Of a DNA stretch of 64,000 nt, positions 11,484 through 23,534 are shown in pieces (positions within the stretch are counted from its first letter, which is position 1; every line of letters starts with the position of its first letter). Below the pieces are notes generated by a model. That model was not told the DNA's origin, ran no database searches, and worked only from the letters and a program-made list of their open reading frames with translations. A program made the translations under genes and the position numbers. Source of the DNA: Lineus longissimus (Eukaryota; Nemertea; Pilidiophora; Heteronemertea; Lineidae). The DNA lies in assembly GCF_910592395.1 (NCBI RefSeq), contig NC_088309.1, forward strand, positions 16,620,599 to 16,684,598, given 5' to 3'.

Positions 11484-11541
11484 CTGTTTCTGTAAATAAA
11501 TTTCATTTCATTTCATTTCAATTCTGTTCCATTTCATTTCA
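11484..11541. repeat. (TTTCA)n microsatellite
   Basis: Pentamer array tttcatttcatttcattt, interrupted once (aattctgttcc), lying immediately upstream of the Helitron terminal hairpin and after an aataaa signal at about 11,495. Confidence 0.8.
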
Positions 11542-11547
11542 ACAACA

Positions 11548-11572
11548 TACCCACGACTGGGTACTTTGCTAG
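11548..11572 (+). mobile_element. Helitron 3' terminus (hairpin + CTAG)
   Basis: tacccacgactgggta (11,548-11,563) forms a perfect 6-bp stem with loop cgac. It is followed after 5 nt (ctttg) by CTAG at 11,569-11,572, and the next base is T. Rolling-circle Helitrons end in a short GC-rich hairpin a few bases before CTRR and insert between A and T. Its position downstream of a Helitron helicase C-terminus on the same strand fits exactly. Confidence 0.75.
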
Positions 11573-13560
11573 TGTACTTATAAATCGATTGCAATATCTC
11601 TCATGTCAAACAAGTCATTATGTTTCAAAAAAACAGTTTTGATGTGATTTTTAAAAAAGAACTCAGTGACCGAAGCAAGATTCGCCCTGTCCGATACAAA
11701 ACCCGTCCCGACCGGTGATACAAGAATTCGACCGATACTCGATGAACTGCACTGCGGGCGGAAAAATAATGACACCCCCTAAAATCTTCAACGGACATAT
11801 ATGGTTGAGGCGTGATTACGTAGATAATGACGTCAGGAGTTCCACCAGTCCAGTTTTCTGTCGGGAAAGCCCCTGGGCGGCTGGAAAATTACCGCAAACG
11901 CTTTAGGTGACCGATGCTCGATGCAATTACCCTACTTAAATTTGTATTCATCTTTTTTCTTTTGAGAAGGGTAAGACCCTTTTCTCTGGACACCAGAGTT
12001 TGAGGGGAGAGGATTCCAGCGATAGAAATAATTTTGAGAGTGAACCAATAGAATGCCAGGCAAATCATGAAAAATGATGTGCAGAAAAGTCCAACTAATT
12101 CAATACATAAAATTAAGCCAGTGTACAACCTGGGTCAAAACTTATACAAAATAGGCCAAAGTCAGCCTTGTTCTGGATTGACCTAGTTTGTGCACTATCT
12201 AGTGCATTCCAGTTTCAATGCACTATGATCTCAGATAGTGCATTGATAGCTGGGGTCATTATTTGAAATGTCTCTGACACAGCCCAAATCTTTTTTTACC
12301 TCAATAAACATGCTTAATATTGTTAAATACATACCACACTACAATCCTAATGCAACATGCCCTCAAAAATGCATTTCATGGTGAGTACTGTCCAACACAC
12401 ACCCCAACCCCAACTTCTAATTGGGATAGAAAAAGTTTCTATGTCTAAAACAAGAGACCATTGATGGCAGACCTTTGATTGACATCTTGGCTGTGGAATT
12501 CAACCACTTTTCTCAATGAATATGCACACCCCTTGATGTATGAGGCTTGTGAATGGCTGGAGTCCACCAAGCACAGCCCTCTCCCCCTCAACTAAACTGT
12601 CAATAACATTCTTGGTGGTCAACTTGTGTATGGTATCATGATACAGCCTGGTACAGTGACCTTTCTGCTTGATTAATTACACACATTTGGGTTAATTTGT
12701 TTATAGACCTGTCTGCTATAATCTCTCAAACTCAGCAAGCTGCTTGTTTGCAAGGTGGCATATTCCTTTGATCTTGTAATAGGGATAGATTTTGTTTCCG
12801 ATACTTCAAGTGCAGAAGGTCAATTCCATGGTGTTGAACATGTCTTGCTGTAATGAATGAGTACAATTTACACCCTTTATGGTCATCAACGAAGTGGCTA
12901 TCACATTTTTGATGTTGCTTGTCCAGCTCATTATCAGCCGCTCATTAGCATATTGGCCTTGTAACCATGATGAAACACATGGTGGTGAAGATCAAGTGCT
13001 TCCTGCCTTATCAATTTTGTTACATCTTTCCTGGTTCTATCAGTTCTTCTGAACAGGTTAAACTTGTTTTGTTGTTCATTTGGTGGATTTTATTCTTACT
13101 TCTTTTGGATTATTAATGTTTCACACGTGTAGGCCTATATTCATTCAGTGACCCTTACTTTGATTTATATTTTTCGACAATAAAGGAATATGGAATGAAA
13201 TAATTGTTTGGATATTCAATGGATTAGGGATGTTGGGAGGGTGATTTTCAGGGGCTGTGAATGTAGGTACTGGATATCAAAATGATTGGTGGTACTTTCA
13301 AACCATATGACGCACTATTGACATGCAATTGGACAGATAGTCGCCTGCCAGTTATGGAAATTTTCAATGATCACACCATCGGTGGCATTTATCTCCACAT
13401 TAATTTGTTCGTTGCAACCATTTTTTTCATTGTGAACGTGTCTAAAGCCAAAGGGGATAATTCTGATGACCAGTCATTAAAAGCAACTACCGATCAGACA
13501 AATAATGGAGATGAGAGGTATACTAGAAAACGAAGAAGTCTAGAAATGCAAGCCTCGGTA
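11573..13560. other. No recognisable gene
   Basis: Intergenic sequence. Inverted and direct copies of a short block (agtgcat/atgcact) at 12,185-12,245 form possible hairpins. An open frame at 13,282-13,680 overlaps the start of a repeat and has no domain-like features. Confidence 0.45.
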
Positions 13561-13572
13561 GATAAACATGAA

Positions 13573-14305
13573 ACGGCCAGGGGCCATTGTGCTCACCGTA
13601 TACATCTTTTAGTAGGCAGGATCATGCTTAGTTTAGAGGTGAATATGGTGAACACAATCAGGCATGAAGACTTTTTTTAGATGTGTATTGATGTCAAGTA
13701 ATAAGACGGGGCAGTATATATAAGTTTATGATCCAACCAATAATTGTCTATGACATCAACAAGATCAATATCGTGTGATTGCTAGGAGTCCCTGCAATAA
13801 AAATTCATCGAAAAAAAGTCATTAATAAGCGAGATATTGCACGTCCTACTTTTTCAGTTTTGACCCCCTGGTGGCCAAATCAAGTATCAGATCAGGCCAA
13901 AATTCGGCGTCAGAGATTATCTGATGTAGGGGGTTACATGTACCAACTTTCAAGTTCAAAGCTTCAGCAGTTAAGAAACGTGCCATAGTTACACTCTAAT
14001 GACCAATTTACGCCATTTGACCTCTGTGACCTAGAAAAGGAGGTCAAATCCAAAAATTGTAGGACATGTGGTGTATTGCACTTCTTCCTTTTTCCATTAT
14101 GGCCCCCTGGTGGCCGAATAAAGAATCAGATCAGGCCAAAATTCGGCATTAAAGGTTATCTGATGTAGGGGGTTATATGCACCAAGTTTCAAGTTCATAG
14201 CCCTAGCGGTTAAGCAACGTGCCACTGTTTTTGAAATAGGATACGACGACGACGACGGACGACAGACACTGCGGTATTACATAGACTCCCCTACGGTGAG
14301 CCAAA
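13573..14305. mobile_element. Copy of the GGCCAGGG/GGTGAGC repeat family
   Basis: Begins with ggccaggggccattgtgctc and ends with tacggtgagcc. Inside are two units sharing ccccctggtggcc, atcagatcaggccaaaattc, ttaagaaacgtgccatagtt and tgacctctgtgacc. A short cgacgacgacggacgac stretch precedes the right end. The same layout occurs at 57,945-59,125, so this is a dispersed non-coding element with internal ~300-bp tandem units. Confidence 0.7.
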
Positions 14306-14401
14306 AAGGAAGGGGACCAGGGTCCACCAAGCAAGAAACCAGGACCGAAGTCCCAGCTGCATGATGGAGGCAAATGTACTCCATGTTCTGTTTGGATAGC
14401 C

Positions 14402-14680
14402 TTGGGGGAGAAAGAGGAGTTTTTATCTTCACACAGTATGTCTACAAAACGCCGGAACGCAGGAGACAAATTATCTTCCTTTAATATGTTCCTAAGTAGG
14501 AGGAACCAAGTTTTTAACTTGAGCAAGGACAGCTGCCTCTGTAATGCGTGTAACACTGATGGAATAAATAAAGACTTTAGTGGTGATCCTAGATGGGTCA
14601 AAATTCATCTGAAAGGAATGTATGGACTAAAACAAGAGGCCCAAGGGCCTGGCGCTCAGCAAGATGACCTAATAACATAG
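14402..14680 (+). other. Weak open stretch with CxxC and a palindromic repeat module
   Basis: An open frame with DSCLCNACNTDG and GDPRWVKIHLKG runs into the repeat module gaggcccaagggcctggcgc at 14,637. The N-terminal part has protein-like composition, but no splice sites or homology are recognised. It may be an exon fragment captured beside a repeat. Confidence 0.25.
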
Positions 14681-14689
14681 GACTGAGAG

Positions 14690-16080
14690 TGTAAAGTAGT
14701 AAATATCGGCTTTATACTACTGTTTGAAGGTCAACAGAACACGTTATACCACTAAAATTTCCAATGCAGAGCTGCCAGCTGGATGAAATATGATTGAACT
14801 AATCAGCCATGGTATGTAAATATTACAGGAGGCAACGGAATATATCCCTAGTTCAGTATGTTGTATCGGTAGCTTTACAGAAAAGAAGTGTCAGAGAGGA
14901 TGAGACTTCTCCATGGACAACTGTGGTATGTCCAGGCTGGGTTGTACAGCACAAGGACACAAAATGCTGTCTGTAATTGAGAGGTATCCTGATTGAACAG
15001 AGGTCAAAATAAATAGAAATGACCAGTTTGGGACTAACACCACGGTCTTTTTTTTAATAATGTGAGGAATAACATCCTGACATATCAGGTCATTCACTCG
15101 ATACATACGTACTTCCTCATGCGCAAGAAGGAGTTATGTTGTAGGCCCTGTTTGCAAGATGATGGGAGAACAGTGACTATGATCATGTCCATGGATAAGG
15201 GATCGGCGAAATTCGAGTACATTACACGCGCTGTGTATTTTGGACAGCTTCCATTTCACCGCGAATCAGTCTCGCATCTCGACTCATCTATCTCATTGTA
15301 AACTTATGTAAGGCTAAGAACAGATCGTCTCCAACCTTGAGTAGGTTTTGGTTGCCCCGTTTCTTAATTCTTATGTCGCTGACAAGCCTTTGCGCAGGAG
15401 AAATCATACATTTAATTGGTAAAAATCGCGATCTTTTCTATCGCGCCCGCCATGTTTTCTTTCGGCGGCTTTTCAATTTCAGTGATCTGCCGTATTTCTT
15501 AGGCGTTATACTGGCCAATATGTCTATAAAACTTCTACCTTACTTGTCATAATCCTTATTCCTCGGCATCTTACTAATATACCCATAATTAATCCCGTCC
15601 CTCTTCTCATTTAAATACACAATATGATCTTTTCTTAGCCATGTTTTCATGTCAAGTTTTCCACTTGCGATCAATGCAATGGTGTATGACGTCACTTGCC
15701 GCATGGGCCGGGCTACGCCACACCGTCGGTGACGTTAGCCTATCATGACACACCTCCGTTTAGCCCGACCAATTGCGTCGCGGATCCGAATCTTACGTTG
15801 CGTCACGGAATGATACAATGTTGCGGCATGCGAGAATATATATCAAAACACATCGAAAAACGAGGAGAGAGCCGAGAAAAACTGTGTGATTAAATACGAT
15901 AATTCTGACTTTATAGAGATATTACGAAGATGAGCAGCACTAGGTAACTTTGACATTTTCGAATTCCGAATTTGACTTAGACTCTATCCATCATTATGTA
16001 TGCCAACTTGTCGTTTCCTTGGTCCCGCCCTCGTTTGAATGTTCCTGTACGCCGCGCTGTTTAGCGCAAGGTTGGACTCT
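14690..16080. other. No recognisable gene
   Basis: Stop-rich sequence. Short open stretches (15,062-15,301, 15,337-15,552, 15,696-15,893) have no recognisable motif. Confidence 0.4.
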
Positions 16081-16475
16081 GAATAATTTTGACGTCGTGC
16101 TTGGACTCTGATCGATTTTGACGCTGACGCTGGACTTTGATGAATTTCCACGTCGGGGCCGGACTTACACACGAATTTAGATGTTGATACGGGACTCTGA
16201 CGTTTTGAGATGTGCCTTAACTTGGATGTCCGACTTTAATGAACATAGATGTTAATACGCTACCCTGACGTTTTGAGATGTGCCTTAACTTGGATGTCCG
16301 ACTTTAATGAACATAGATGTTAATACGCTACCCTGACGTTTTGAGATGTGCTTTAACTTAGATGCCCGACTTTGATGAACATAGATGTTAACACGGTACC
16401 CTAAAAGACTGAGAGATGCGCATTAATTTAGATGTCCGGCTCTGGCAAACATACAGATGTTAATGCGACTCTGAC
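16080..16475. repeat. 68-bp satellite, about five copies
   Basis: Unit core cgttttgagatgtgccttaa followed by gatgtccgactttaatgaac and atagatgttaatacgctacc. Near-identical copies start at 16,201, 16,269 and 16,337, exactly 68 bp apart, with degenerate copies on both sides (gactctgat/gactttgat variants). Confidence 0.85.
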
Positions 16476-16479
16476 AAAT

Positions 16480-17900
16480 TTGAAACAATAGACGAATATA
16501 CATAGGCTCGATGTCGGACTCTGATGAGTGTATTACTTAATAATGTCTAACTTGGTTAATTTAAGACGCTCAAGTGTCTGAACTCCGCCCCCTTTCTTAG
16601 ATGTTAGATGTTCCTCGACTCTCCAACCTTTCCAACTTAATACCGTAGATGCAATTCCTGATAGCGGGTAAGACTTGAAGTATCCGCTCTCCGTGGGTTC
16701 ATGTTTCCCCCTTGTTGTTGTGCCGTATCTTTAGATGAGCACTGTAACCCGAGCGTGACGGTATATGAAGAGTGTACATTGTGTAAATATATCAGGAATC
16801 ATGAGTGAAACAAAGTTATAAAAGAAAACGCTGTTGTTGTAATTACTTATTATTCAATTTGGTATCCGGACGTTGTTTGACTAATTCTGTGGTATCTCCG
16901 TGTATCTCTGTTACTCCTCATCTCCAAGTGTATAGCACTTGACTCTCCGGTATTATCATCACGAAGGAGGGAGGAAACCTGCCTAAGACGCGTGGCCGCC
17001 ACAATAAGGTAAAGATTACAGGAGTCAACAAAATTAATTTTATTGAGAGAAATTGACCTGTCCTGCAGGTGGTTGGAATTCACAATACAAAGGGTCATGA
17101 CATTGTGCTCTACTGCATATCCCTAGTGAGTCGATCTATCCTTGGCGCAGACAGGTTCAAATTGGCTACATCTTGAATAGATTGAATTGCGATGAAAATC
17201 TAATGCAATAAAGGAGCAATATCGAAGAGACAAATTAATCAAACCAATTGTCCACAGACTCGGACCCTGAAATGGCGTGATGTATGCGTGCATATAAAAG
17301 TATATCAATTGGTCCGATAAAGATGATGAGGCAATGTCAATATGCCTTGTTCCTTAGTCAGCAATATGCCCCTTTTTATACGGAGAAGAAGGAGAACCCA
17401 GATAGGCCTTCACATGTCGGCTTCCAAATGGCTCAAACCAACTGTACTATCACTGCTATAAATTTAAAATGCGTGCTCCTCCTACATGTAGCAATGTCTC
17501 GGCCAAAAAGGCACTTAGTCGACAGGCAAGCTAGAAGTTCAGCACCGTGAGGAGCTCCTTGGTAAGGCCATGTCAGGTTCCGCACACCTCTTCATATACA
17601 TCAAGTATTGAAAGCTGTGGTGAGCACATAAAAAGACCATGGTCACCTTAATTTGAAAATCCCTGCATAATCAAGGGCTACCTCTGACTAAAACAGCACC
17701 CATAAACAATTGACCACCAATTTGACATACATGTAGTATAAGTAAACATTGCACATGTCGAACCTGTTTTTGTCGAATAATCGCCTTGTTATCAAAGTTC
17801 TCGATTTCCGAGAGACAAATCACCAATACAAAAAAGAATAACGTCTCTGTTTGATCTGGTGATAATCATCTCACATTGGCTAAATTTGCGCTACTCTTTT
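16480..17900. other. No recognisable gene
   Basis: Intergenic or intronic sequence with short stop-rich frames only. Confidence 0.4.
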
Positions 17901-17915
17901 TTTGGTGTCTTTCAG

Positions 17916-18675
17916 GGATTGAATGCTTGGAGTCTCATAGTCATGGTGATGAGGAAGATCTAGACATGAGCCTTAATAAAAGTGCTCTGGAGGAATTAGA
18001 TGCCGAAATGTTAGGTATGACACACTGTCTTTACGTCCAGAACTGTAGTACTGCCTTCATGAACCTTTTTTTTGGAATTCACATGCATGAATTGAAAAGT
18101 GAAAGTTATGCATTGACATTGTATCAAATTATTTTACAGGTATCGAAGGCCTTGACCAACTCCTCCTTAGTGGTGGTCCCCAGAAGACTGATGCGGTGAT
18201 CCACCTAGATGATAATACTGTGGTACGTCTGACAATCAAATTTGAGCTGAGTGGGTAACATCCCCTCCCCCTTTGCGGCTTTACAGTTACATTGTCTCCC
18301 TCAGAATTAAACAGTTGTTTTTCTGTATCCTGACATGTCTATACTAGATTACATCCTTCCTTCACTTGGAATTTCATTACTTTTCAGGACATCAGACCAG
18401 ATCTATTCTTTGCATTTTATTATTCGCGCAAACCCTATATTGGGAAGGTGGTGAAGATGAAGGAGGATGGGTCAGCTGATATGGACTATCTAGAACAGAG
18501 AGGAGCCAATGGGTTTGTTTGGCCTATCACAAAGGATTTAGAGACTGTTGCTGAAGGCTGGCGAATCTTTTATGGGCCCATACAATTCTCCGGTCATCAC
18601 GTATTGTCAGTAGCTGAAGATGTCATGAAGGAGATAACGAGGAAACATGCCATTCTGAAGAAAGAACATCATTAG
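17916..18675 (+). CDS. C-terminal exons of a transposon-like gene with tudor-like module
   Basis: Three exons are well supported: 17,916-18,014 (after tctttcag, before gtatga), 18,140-18,222 (after tttacag, before gtacgt) and 18,388-18,675 (after cttttcag, ending TAG). The first two encode acidic linkers (GDEEDLDMSLNKS, HLDDNTV). The last has FFAFYYSRKPYIGKVVKM, then an aromatic/Trp-Pro strand (GFVWPITKD) and a helical end. This fold pattern (YpGkV...fmE...WP...) resembles tudor/chromo-barrel modules and recurs at 20.4 and 60.7 kb, where it ends related genes. The catalytic part of this gene is absent upstream, so it is a fragment, or its 5' exons lie beyond long introns. Function is inferred only as a chromatin- or peptide-binding tail. 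Confidence 0.5.
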
Positions 18676-19856
18676 GGACATACATGTAATACTAAATAGA
18701 CATGATAGACTAGCATCGTTGTATTTTAGAAGAGAACACCAAAACTGCATTCTCCTGTTCATTGTATGTAAAATGTAATGTCATAACTATTGCCAACACC
18801 TGTGTTCTTCATGGTTTTCAAAGGATTGTGCTAAAACAGGTTCCCACTTTGTCTCAGACAGTAGAAGTTCTTAATAATGACAAAGTTTGTGACTTTTCCC
18901 TCAAGTTTGTGACATACGTGAACACAAGTTGGTCAATAATGACATACGTGAACTTTAGTTGATAATGTGCTCTAGTGACCACAGTGAATGTTGCTTGTGG
19001 CTTATTTCTTACTTGAGTTAATGTCACATTCCCCTTGTTAGAAAATAGTGGCAGTTGCTGTAAATAAGTGTGAGGTTCATGTCCTTTGATCAAATTGTAA
19101 GAATTTCTCAAGTAGACCAGTTTGTGGCATGTGCCGGTTCTGTTATTTTCTAGTTAATGTTCATGAATTTTAAACTTGTTACATATTACAAACTATGTTT
19201 TTGGTTATATAAGTTACTTGTTTGAATAAAACACCCCTATTTTGTGGTAATTTTTGGAGTTTTTCTTCTGATATTTCTGTCAATTATGACATACGTGAAT
19301 CTCCACCTTAGTGAAGTTGCACCCGAATATCTCGTCAACCCTGAATGACAGTGATTAGAACAACACTTATTATTGAAGTTGATTTTATTTACCTTTAAAA
19401 AAACTGATACAGCATGTTCTGCAATGGGTTTGGAAATTTACCCTACCAGTCACATATATGTATCACATTAGCAAATTGTGACTCATATATAGAACGACTA
19501 AAGAAGAAATGAAGGTCACTGACAATCTGTAAATAGTGTAAAAAGTTAAATTTTTTGTTTCTTCCCACTGTGTTAAACCCGCATGCGTATTAAATGAAGA
19601 AGTGCAGATGTTTATGTATGATAGAGGCAAAGACCATTTATGGGCCAAGATGCCGCTATGACGGTAACGGTAACGGTAACGAAACTGCAAAGAGAAGATA
19701 ACATTGGTAAGTATTTTTAATGTCATCTCAAATCTGAAAGTCCCATGGAGGAAAAGTTAGGTACAATTACACTGTACAAATATACTTAGTATGAGAGTGG
19801 ATGCCAAGAAAGAATGATTATTCAGGATAATACCAGAAATGCTCCTACCTTTCCAG

Positions 19857-20694
19857 GTTCTGCAGAAGAAGCAACTCAAGATGCGCTGCCTGACACGGAC
19901 AACCCTGATGACGAAGAACCCATTCGAGATGCACTGCCTTCTGTGACTGACAGACCTGATGATGCTGAAGTGGTAACAGAATTTGAAAGTGACGCCGAGT
20001 TCGACTTGGATCCTGTTGACGACAGTGACTCAGAGTCAGTTCCAGAGACGAGTTCCAGTGAGGATGATGTTGATGACGTCTCAGGTTTGTTTTTTGATAT
20101 CATTAGGACGGAACAATGAAGGTGGAAAACATACACAACACACAAATGGACATGATATTCTTGCTCAAACTTTCTTGAGTTTATACAATACACATTGAGC
20201 TACTGTAGAATTACTAAAGTACCCATCTATGTCAGTCATGATGATGTGTCCTTAATTGTTTACCATTGTTTACTTAATTCTCAGTCTGAATGAGTAGGTG
20301 TTTTTTCTCTTCAGCTGAACGCCAGACGGGGAAGTCAACTTCCACCCCTGCAGATCCGGATGCAGACGACAAACTTGGAACGTTCTCCTTCAATAATCAA
20401 GGGACACAAGTGGCTGTCTACTATGATGATGGTGGTACTGGTGTCGAATGTGCCATTGGTGAGGTTGTCCAAGTTCGTTCAGATGACAAAGGAGTGGTGA
20501 ACTTTATGGAACGTTGCAGGGCATGAAAGAACGTCTATCGATGGCCTGATTCGCTCTACATCGACACGATTGATCGTCAATTTATTATTGACTGGGAATT
20601 CGAAATGACCACTTCTACTGGAAGACTCTGGAGTGTCAAAAATCCGATAGAGCTTGCTTCCCTATGCAGGCTCTATCTTGAAAGATACACATAG
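19857..20694 (+). pseudogene. Second C-terminal fragment with acidic linker and tudor-like module
   Basis: Exon 19,857-20,084 (after tttccag, before gtttgt) encodes a strongly acidic Asp/Glu/Ser region. Exon 20,315-20,694 (after ctcttcag) encodes QVAVYYDDGGTGVECAIGEV, then VVNFMERCRA, and, past an in-frame TGA at 20,524-20,526, NVYRWPDSLYIDTIDRQFII and a C-terminal helix before TAG. The downstream part clearly continues the same domain, so the TGA is most simply a mutation. The acidic-linker plus barrel layout matches the genes at 17.9-18.7 and 56.7-60.9 kb. Confidence 0.55.
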
Positions 20695-20699
20695 GTGTA

Positions 20700-21250
20700 T
20701 CAAGTGAAACTGTAAATAACGTGTCTACTGGTAGACCCCTACACTTGCCAAATGTTGAAAATATGCCATGCCGACTAACCGGCGGTTCATATTGATCCTA
20801 AAGTCTTCTCATTACACCGCCGACATCAACGGGCGAGAAAGTGGTCAAGTGCACATTCATAAACGAATAAATCAAATTGCTCGAAACAAAGTAATTGAAC
20901 GAGGTCCTGAATTGATATAGCCATCCTCGCTTAATGATCAGGTTACTCTACTTCTATATAACACGCACAGTGCATTTGTGTCGGGTCAGCGGCCTGGAAT
21001 TGCGAATGCAATAACCACTATCACAATTGAACCCTGGTCAATTATAGCTTTTAGCCCGTGTCTCTTGCAACTCTTACAAGTGTAATAATAGTGTTGGCGC
21101 GATACAGACTTGTGGGGATGGAAGGGAATGCTCTGAGACAACAAATAATGTTGTAACTGACGGCCTTGCAGGGGCCTTGTTATCGGCGTAGAAGTATGGA
21201 TATACGCACTACGACGGTGGATCGGCATGAAAATATGCCAAACTGTCTTA
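20700..21250. other. No recognisable gene
   Basis: Stop-rich sequence following the fragment above. Confidence 0.4.
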
Positions 21251-21252
21251 AT

Positions 21253-21645
21253 ATTCCCGATTTGGCATTTTTTCAAAATTCCACATTTTTGACCCACCCC
21301 TAGAGGGAAAATGATTTAATTTAGCTCAAAATGAATGATTCCAATGGTTTCAGGAGGTCAAATACCTTCAGAATATCAAATCACAACCTCTTGCTGTGAA
21401 AAACAAGCATTCTGTGGAATGTTGGAAATGGGCCAAAGCGGCCAATTTGCCCGATTTTGGCATTTTTCCAAAATTCCACATTTTTGACCCACTCTTAAAA
21501 GAAAAACGATTTGAGGTAGCTCAAAAGTGATGGTTCCAATGGATTAAGGAGGTAAAATACCTTCAGAATCTGAAATAACAACCGCTTGCTGTGAAAAATA
21601 AGTTTTCTATGGAATGTTGAAAATAGGCCATTATGGGTGTTTTTT
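21253..21645. repeat. ~200-bp direct duplication
   Basis: Two diverged tandem copies of a ~200-bp unit that starts ccgattttggcattttttcc and contains attccacatttttgaccca, taccttcagaat and cttgctgtgaaaaa. They differ by many substitutions, so the duplication is old. A related AT-rich segment follows to about 21,900. Confidence 0.75.
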
Positions 21646-22163
21646 CACTTTTTTTTGCCGTTTGTCCCACTGGCCAAAGTTGGCTCGGAAGCGTTTTTGG
21701 AGTAGAATATCTCCAAAATTATTGAGTTTGAGCCCTTGAAAAAAAAAGGGTAGTAGTCTCCACCACTCTATGCAAGGAAAATGTGTTTTGGGGGTGTCTG
21801 GAAGCTTTAATAAAAAATTATGAGGGTCTAAAAATGCAATTTTATCAATTTTTGGCTCGGAAATTGCCGCGAAAGCTGCCTAAGTTCCATTTTTAAACCC
21901 TGATTATTTAAAAAATAAGCCTCCTACAGCTCTGATCTTTTATATCTGTTTTTTATGGGGAAGGATTGATGAGAAAATAACAATAAACTGATCTCCATGT
22001 ATTTAAATTTTGATTTATTCTTCCTTAAAAACCCTACTTTTTTTCAAAACGAGGCCCCCCCGGAGGTACCCGTACCCCGGTTTCTCAAAAACCGTTCAAT
22101 ATTTTGCCACGAAACTTTCTGTGCTTCTTTTTGGTCCCAAGATCAAAAGAAATAACCCCCTAA

Positions 22164-23531
22164 ATGACCCATACTGTGAATTTGAATTTTTGGCTGCCGG
22201 TACCTACTCTAAGTGGGAAGGATGATAATTATCAACTGAGACAACAGGGTAAAAGTGATGACGACTACAACAGATGGAGCCAGATGTCTCACCGACCAGT
22301 CGATGAAGATAGGATCCAAGATAATCATCACCAGGCCAAACTGATAACTCCAGCAAGCCACGATCAGAGACCCTTCACTGCAATTAGATGGGATGAACCG
22401 CTGATGCCAGCCTTCCAGATGTCTCGCGGACACACAGAAGAAGATATCAGCCATGATGAACCCAGACAGATACGACAGATAACTCCAACCGGTCAAGACT
22501 CAGATCAGAGACCCTATACTAGGAGAAGATGTGATGATCCGCCATCGCCATATGTCGGGGCGACCCACTGCAGAAATGCTTCAGGAAATACATATCATGT
22601 GGAACTGGTTTCTACAATAGCTGCGGATGGTGGACCTTGGAGCCAGTATACCATGGTGGAACAGCTTTACAATCACAGACCCCCCTCAGCAGTATAATAG
22701 ACCACAAGGCTTGCCGAAAATACAGCTGGATAAATTTGGAGGAGATATGGCTGAATACCGGGCATGGAGAGCCGCCTTTAATACAGCAATCGACCGTACC
22801 ACAATGGCAGACGAAGAAAACATGCTGCGACTAAGAAGTGTCTTGACGGGAAACCAACAACCATGATAAATGACTTAAAGGAGTCACTGAATAGCATCAA
22901 CACAGCAATATCTTTCATGGAAACAGCTGGGAGGCAGGGAGAACTAGGCGATGCGATGATGTTTACCATCGTGAAAAGTAAAATACCAGAAACAGAACTT
23001 TTCCTGTTCGCACAATGGCAACATCAAGGCAAAAAAGAAGACGGTCTCTTTAATATCCAGACATGGCTTGAGGAATTGGTTGATATGAAAACAAGAGTCA
23101 AGGAAGCAGTTGTTGGAGTGGAACAACAGAAGAAAACTTGGGAAAGGACAGACAAAGAAGTGAAACCTTGGAAGAAGAACAGAACATTTGCTGTTGTAGA
23201 AAGTCGATGTCCAGTTTGCAGCGAGAGTCATGATGTCGAATCCTGTCCGAAGTTTAAAGTGCTATCGCTGAGTAACCGTTGGAGGACAGTAAAGCAATGA
23301 GGCTTATGCAAGGTTTGTCTTGCCCACGGACACATGGCTGTGGACTGCATCAAGGGGACTTCAAAAGATGGCGAGAGAAAGCCTAATCATAGACTTCTAC
23401 AGCGCGACTTCCAGAATGCCAGCAAGGGAGGCACGGCGCCTATGTCAACACCAGCAAAGACAGGGAGTTCAGCGGCGCTCCCGATAACGTCACCGATGGC
23501 GGCGAAAGGTTTACATGATCAACTGTTGTGA
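22164..23531 (+). pseudogene. BEL/Pao LTR retrotransposon gag, decayed
   Basis: The N-terminal part (22,164-22,697) is a low-complexity Arg/Asp/Gln-rich region. From about 22,700, in another frame, LPKIQLDKFGGDMAEYRAW starts the DUF1759-type capsid region found in BEL/Pao gag proteins. It is cut at 22,862 and resumes in a third frame with helices (ETAGRQGELGDAMMFTIV) to 23,300. A zinc-knuckle region follows (CPVCSESHDVESCP, then CKVCLAHGHMAVDC), interrupted by a TGA at 23,298-23,300. No protease, reverse transcriptase or LTR is seen next to it. At least two frameshifts and one stop make it inactive. It differs from the gag at 29.7 kb, so it is a separate family. Confidence 0.8.
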
Positions 23532-23534
23532 TGA

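Noticed and set aside
13282-13680. 132-codon open frame as a gene
   Set aside because: No motif, no splice support, and it runs into a repeat copy at 13,573.
22209-22496. Minus-strand frame opposite the BEL gag, and similar antisense frames elsewhere
   Set aside because: They are complements of better supported coding sequence with no motifs of their own.
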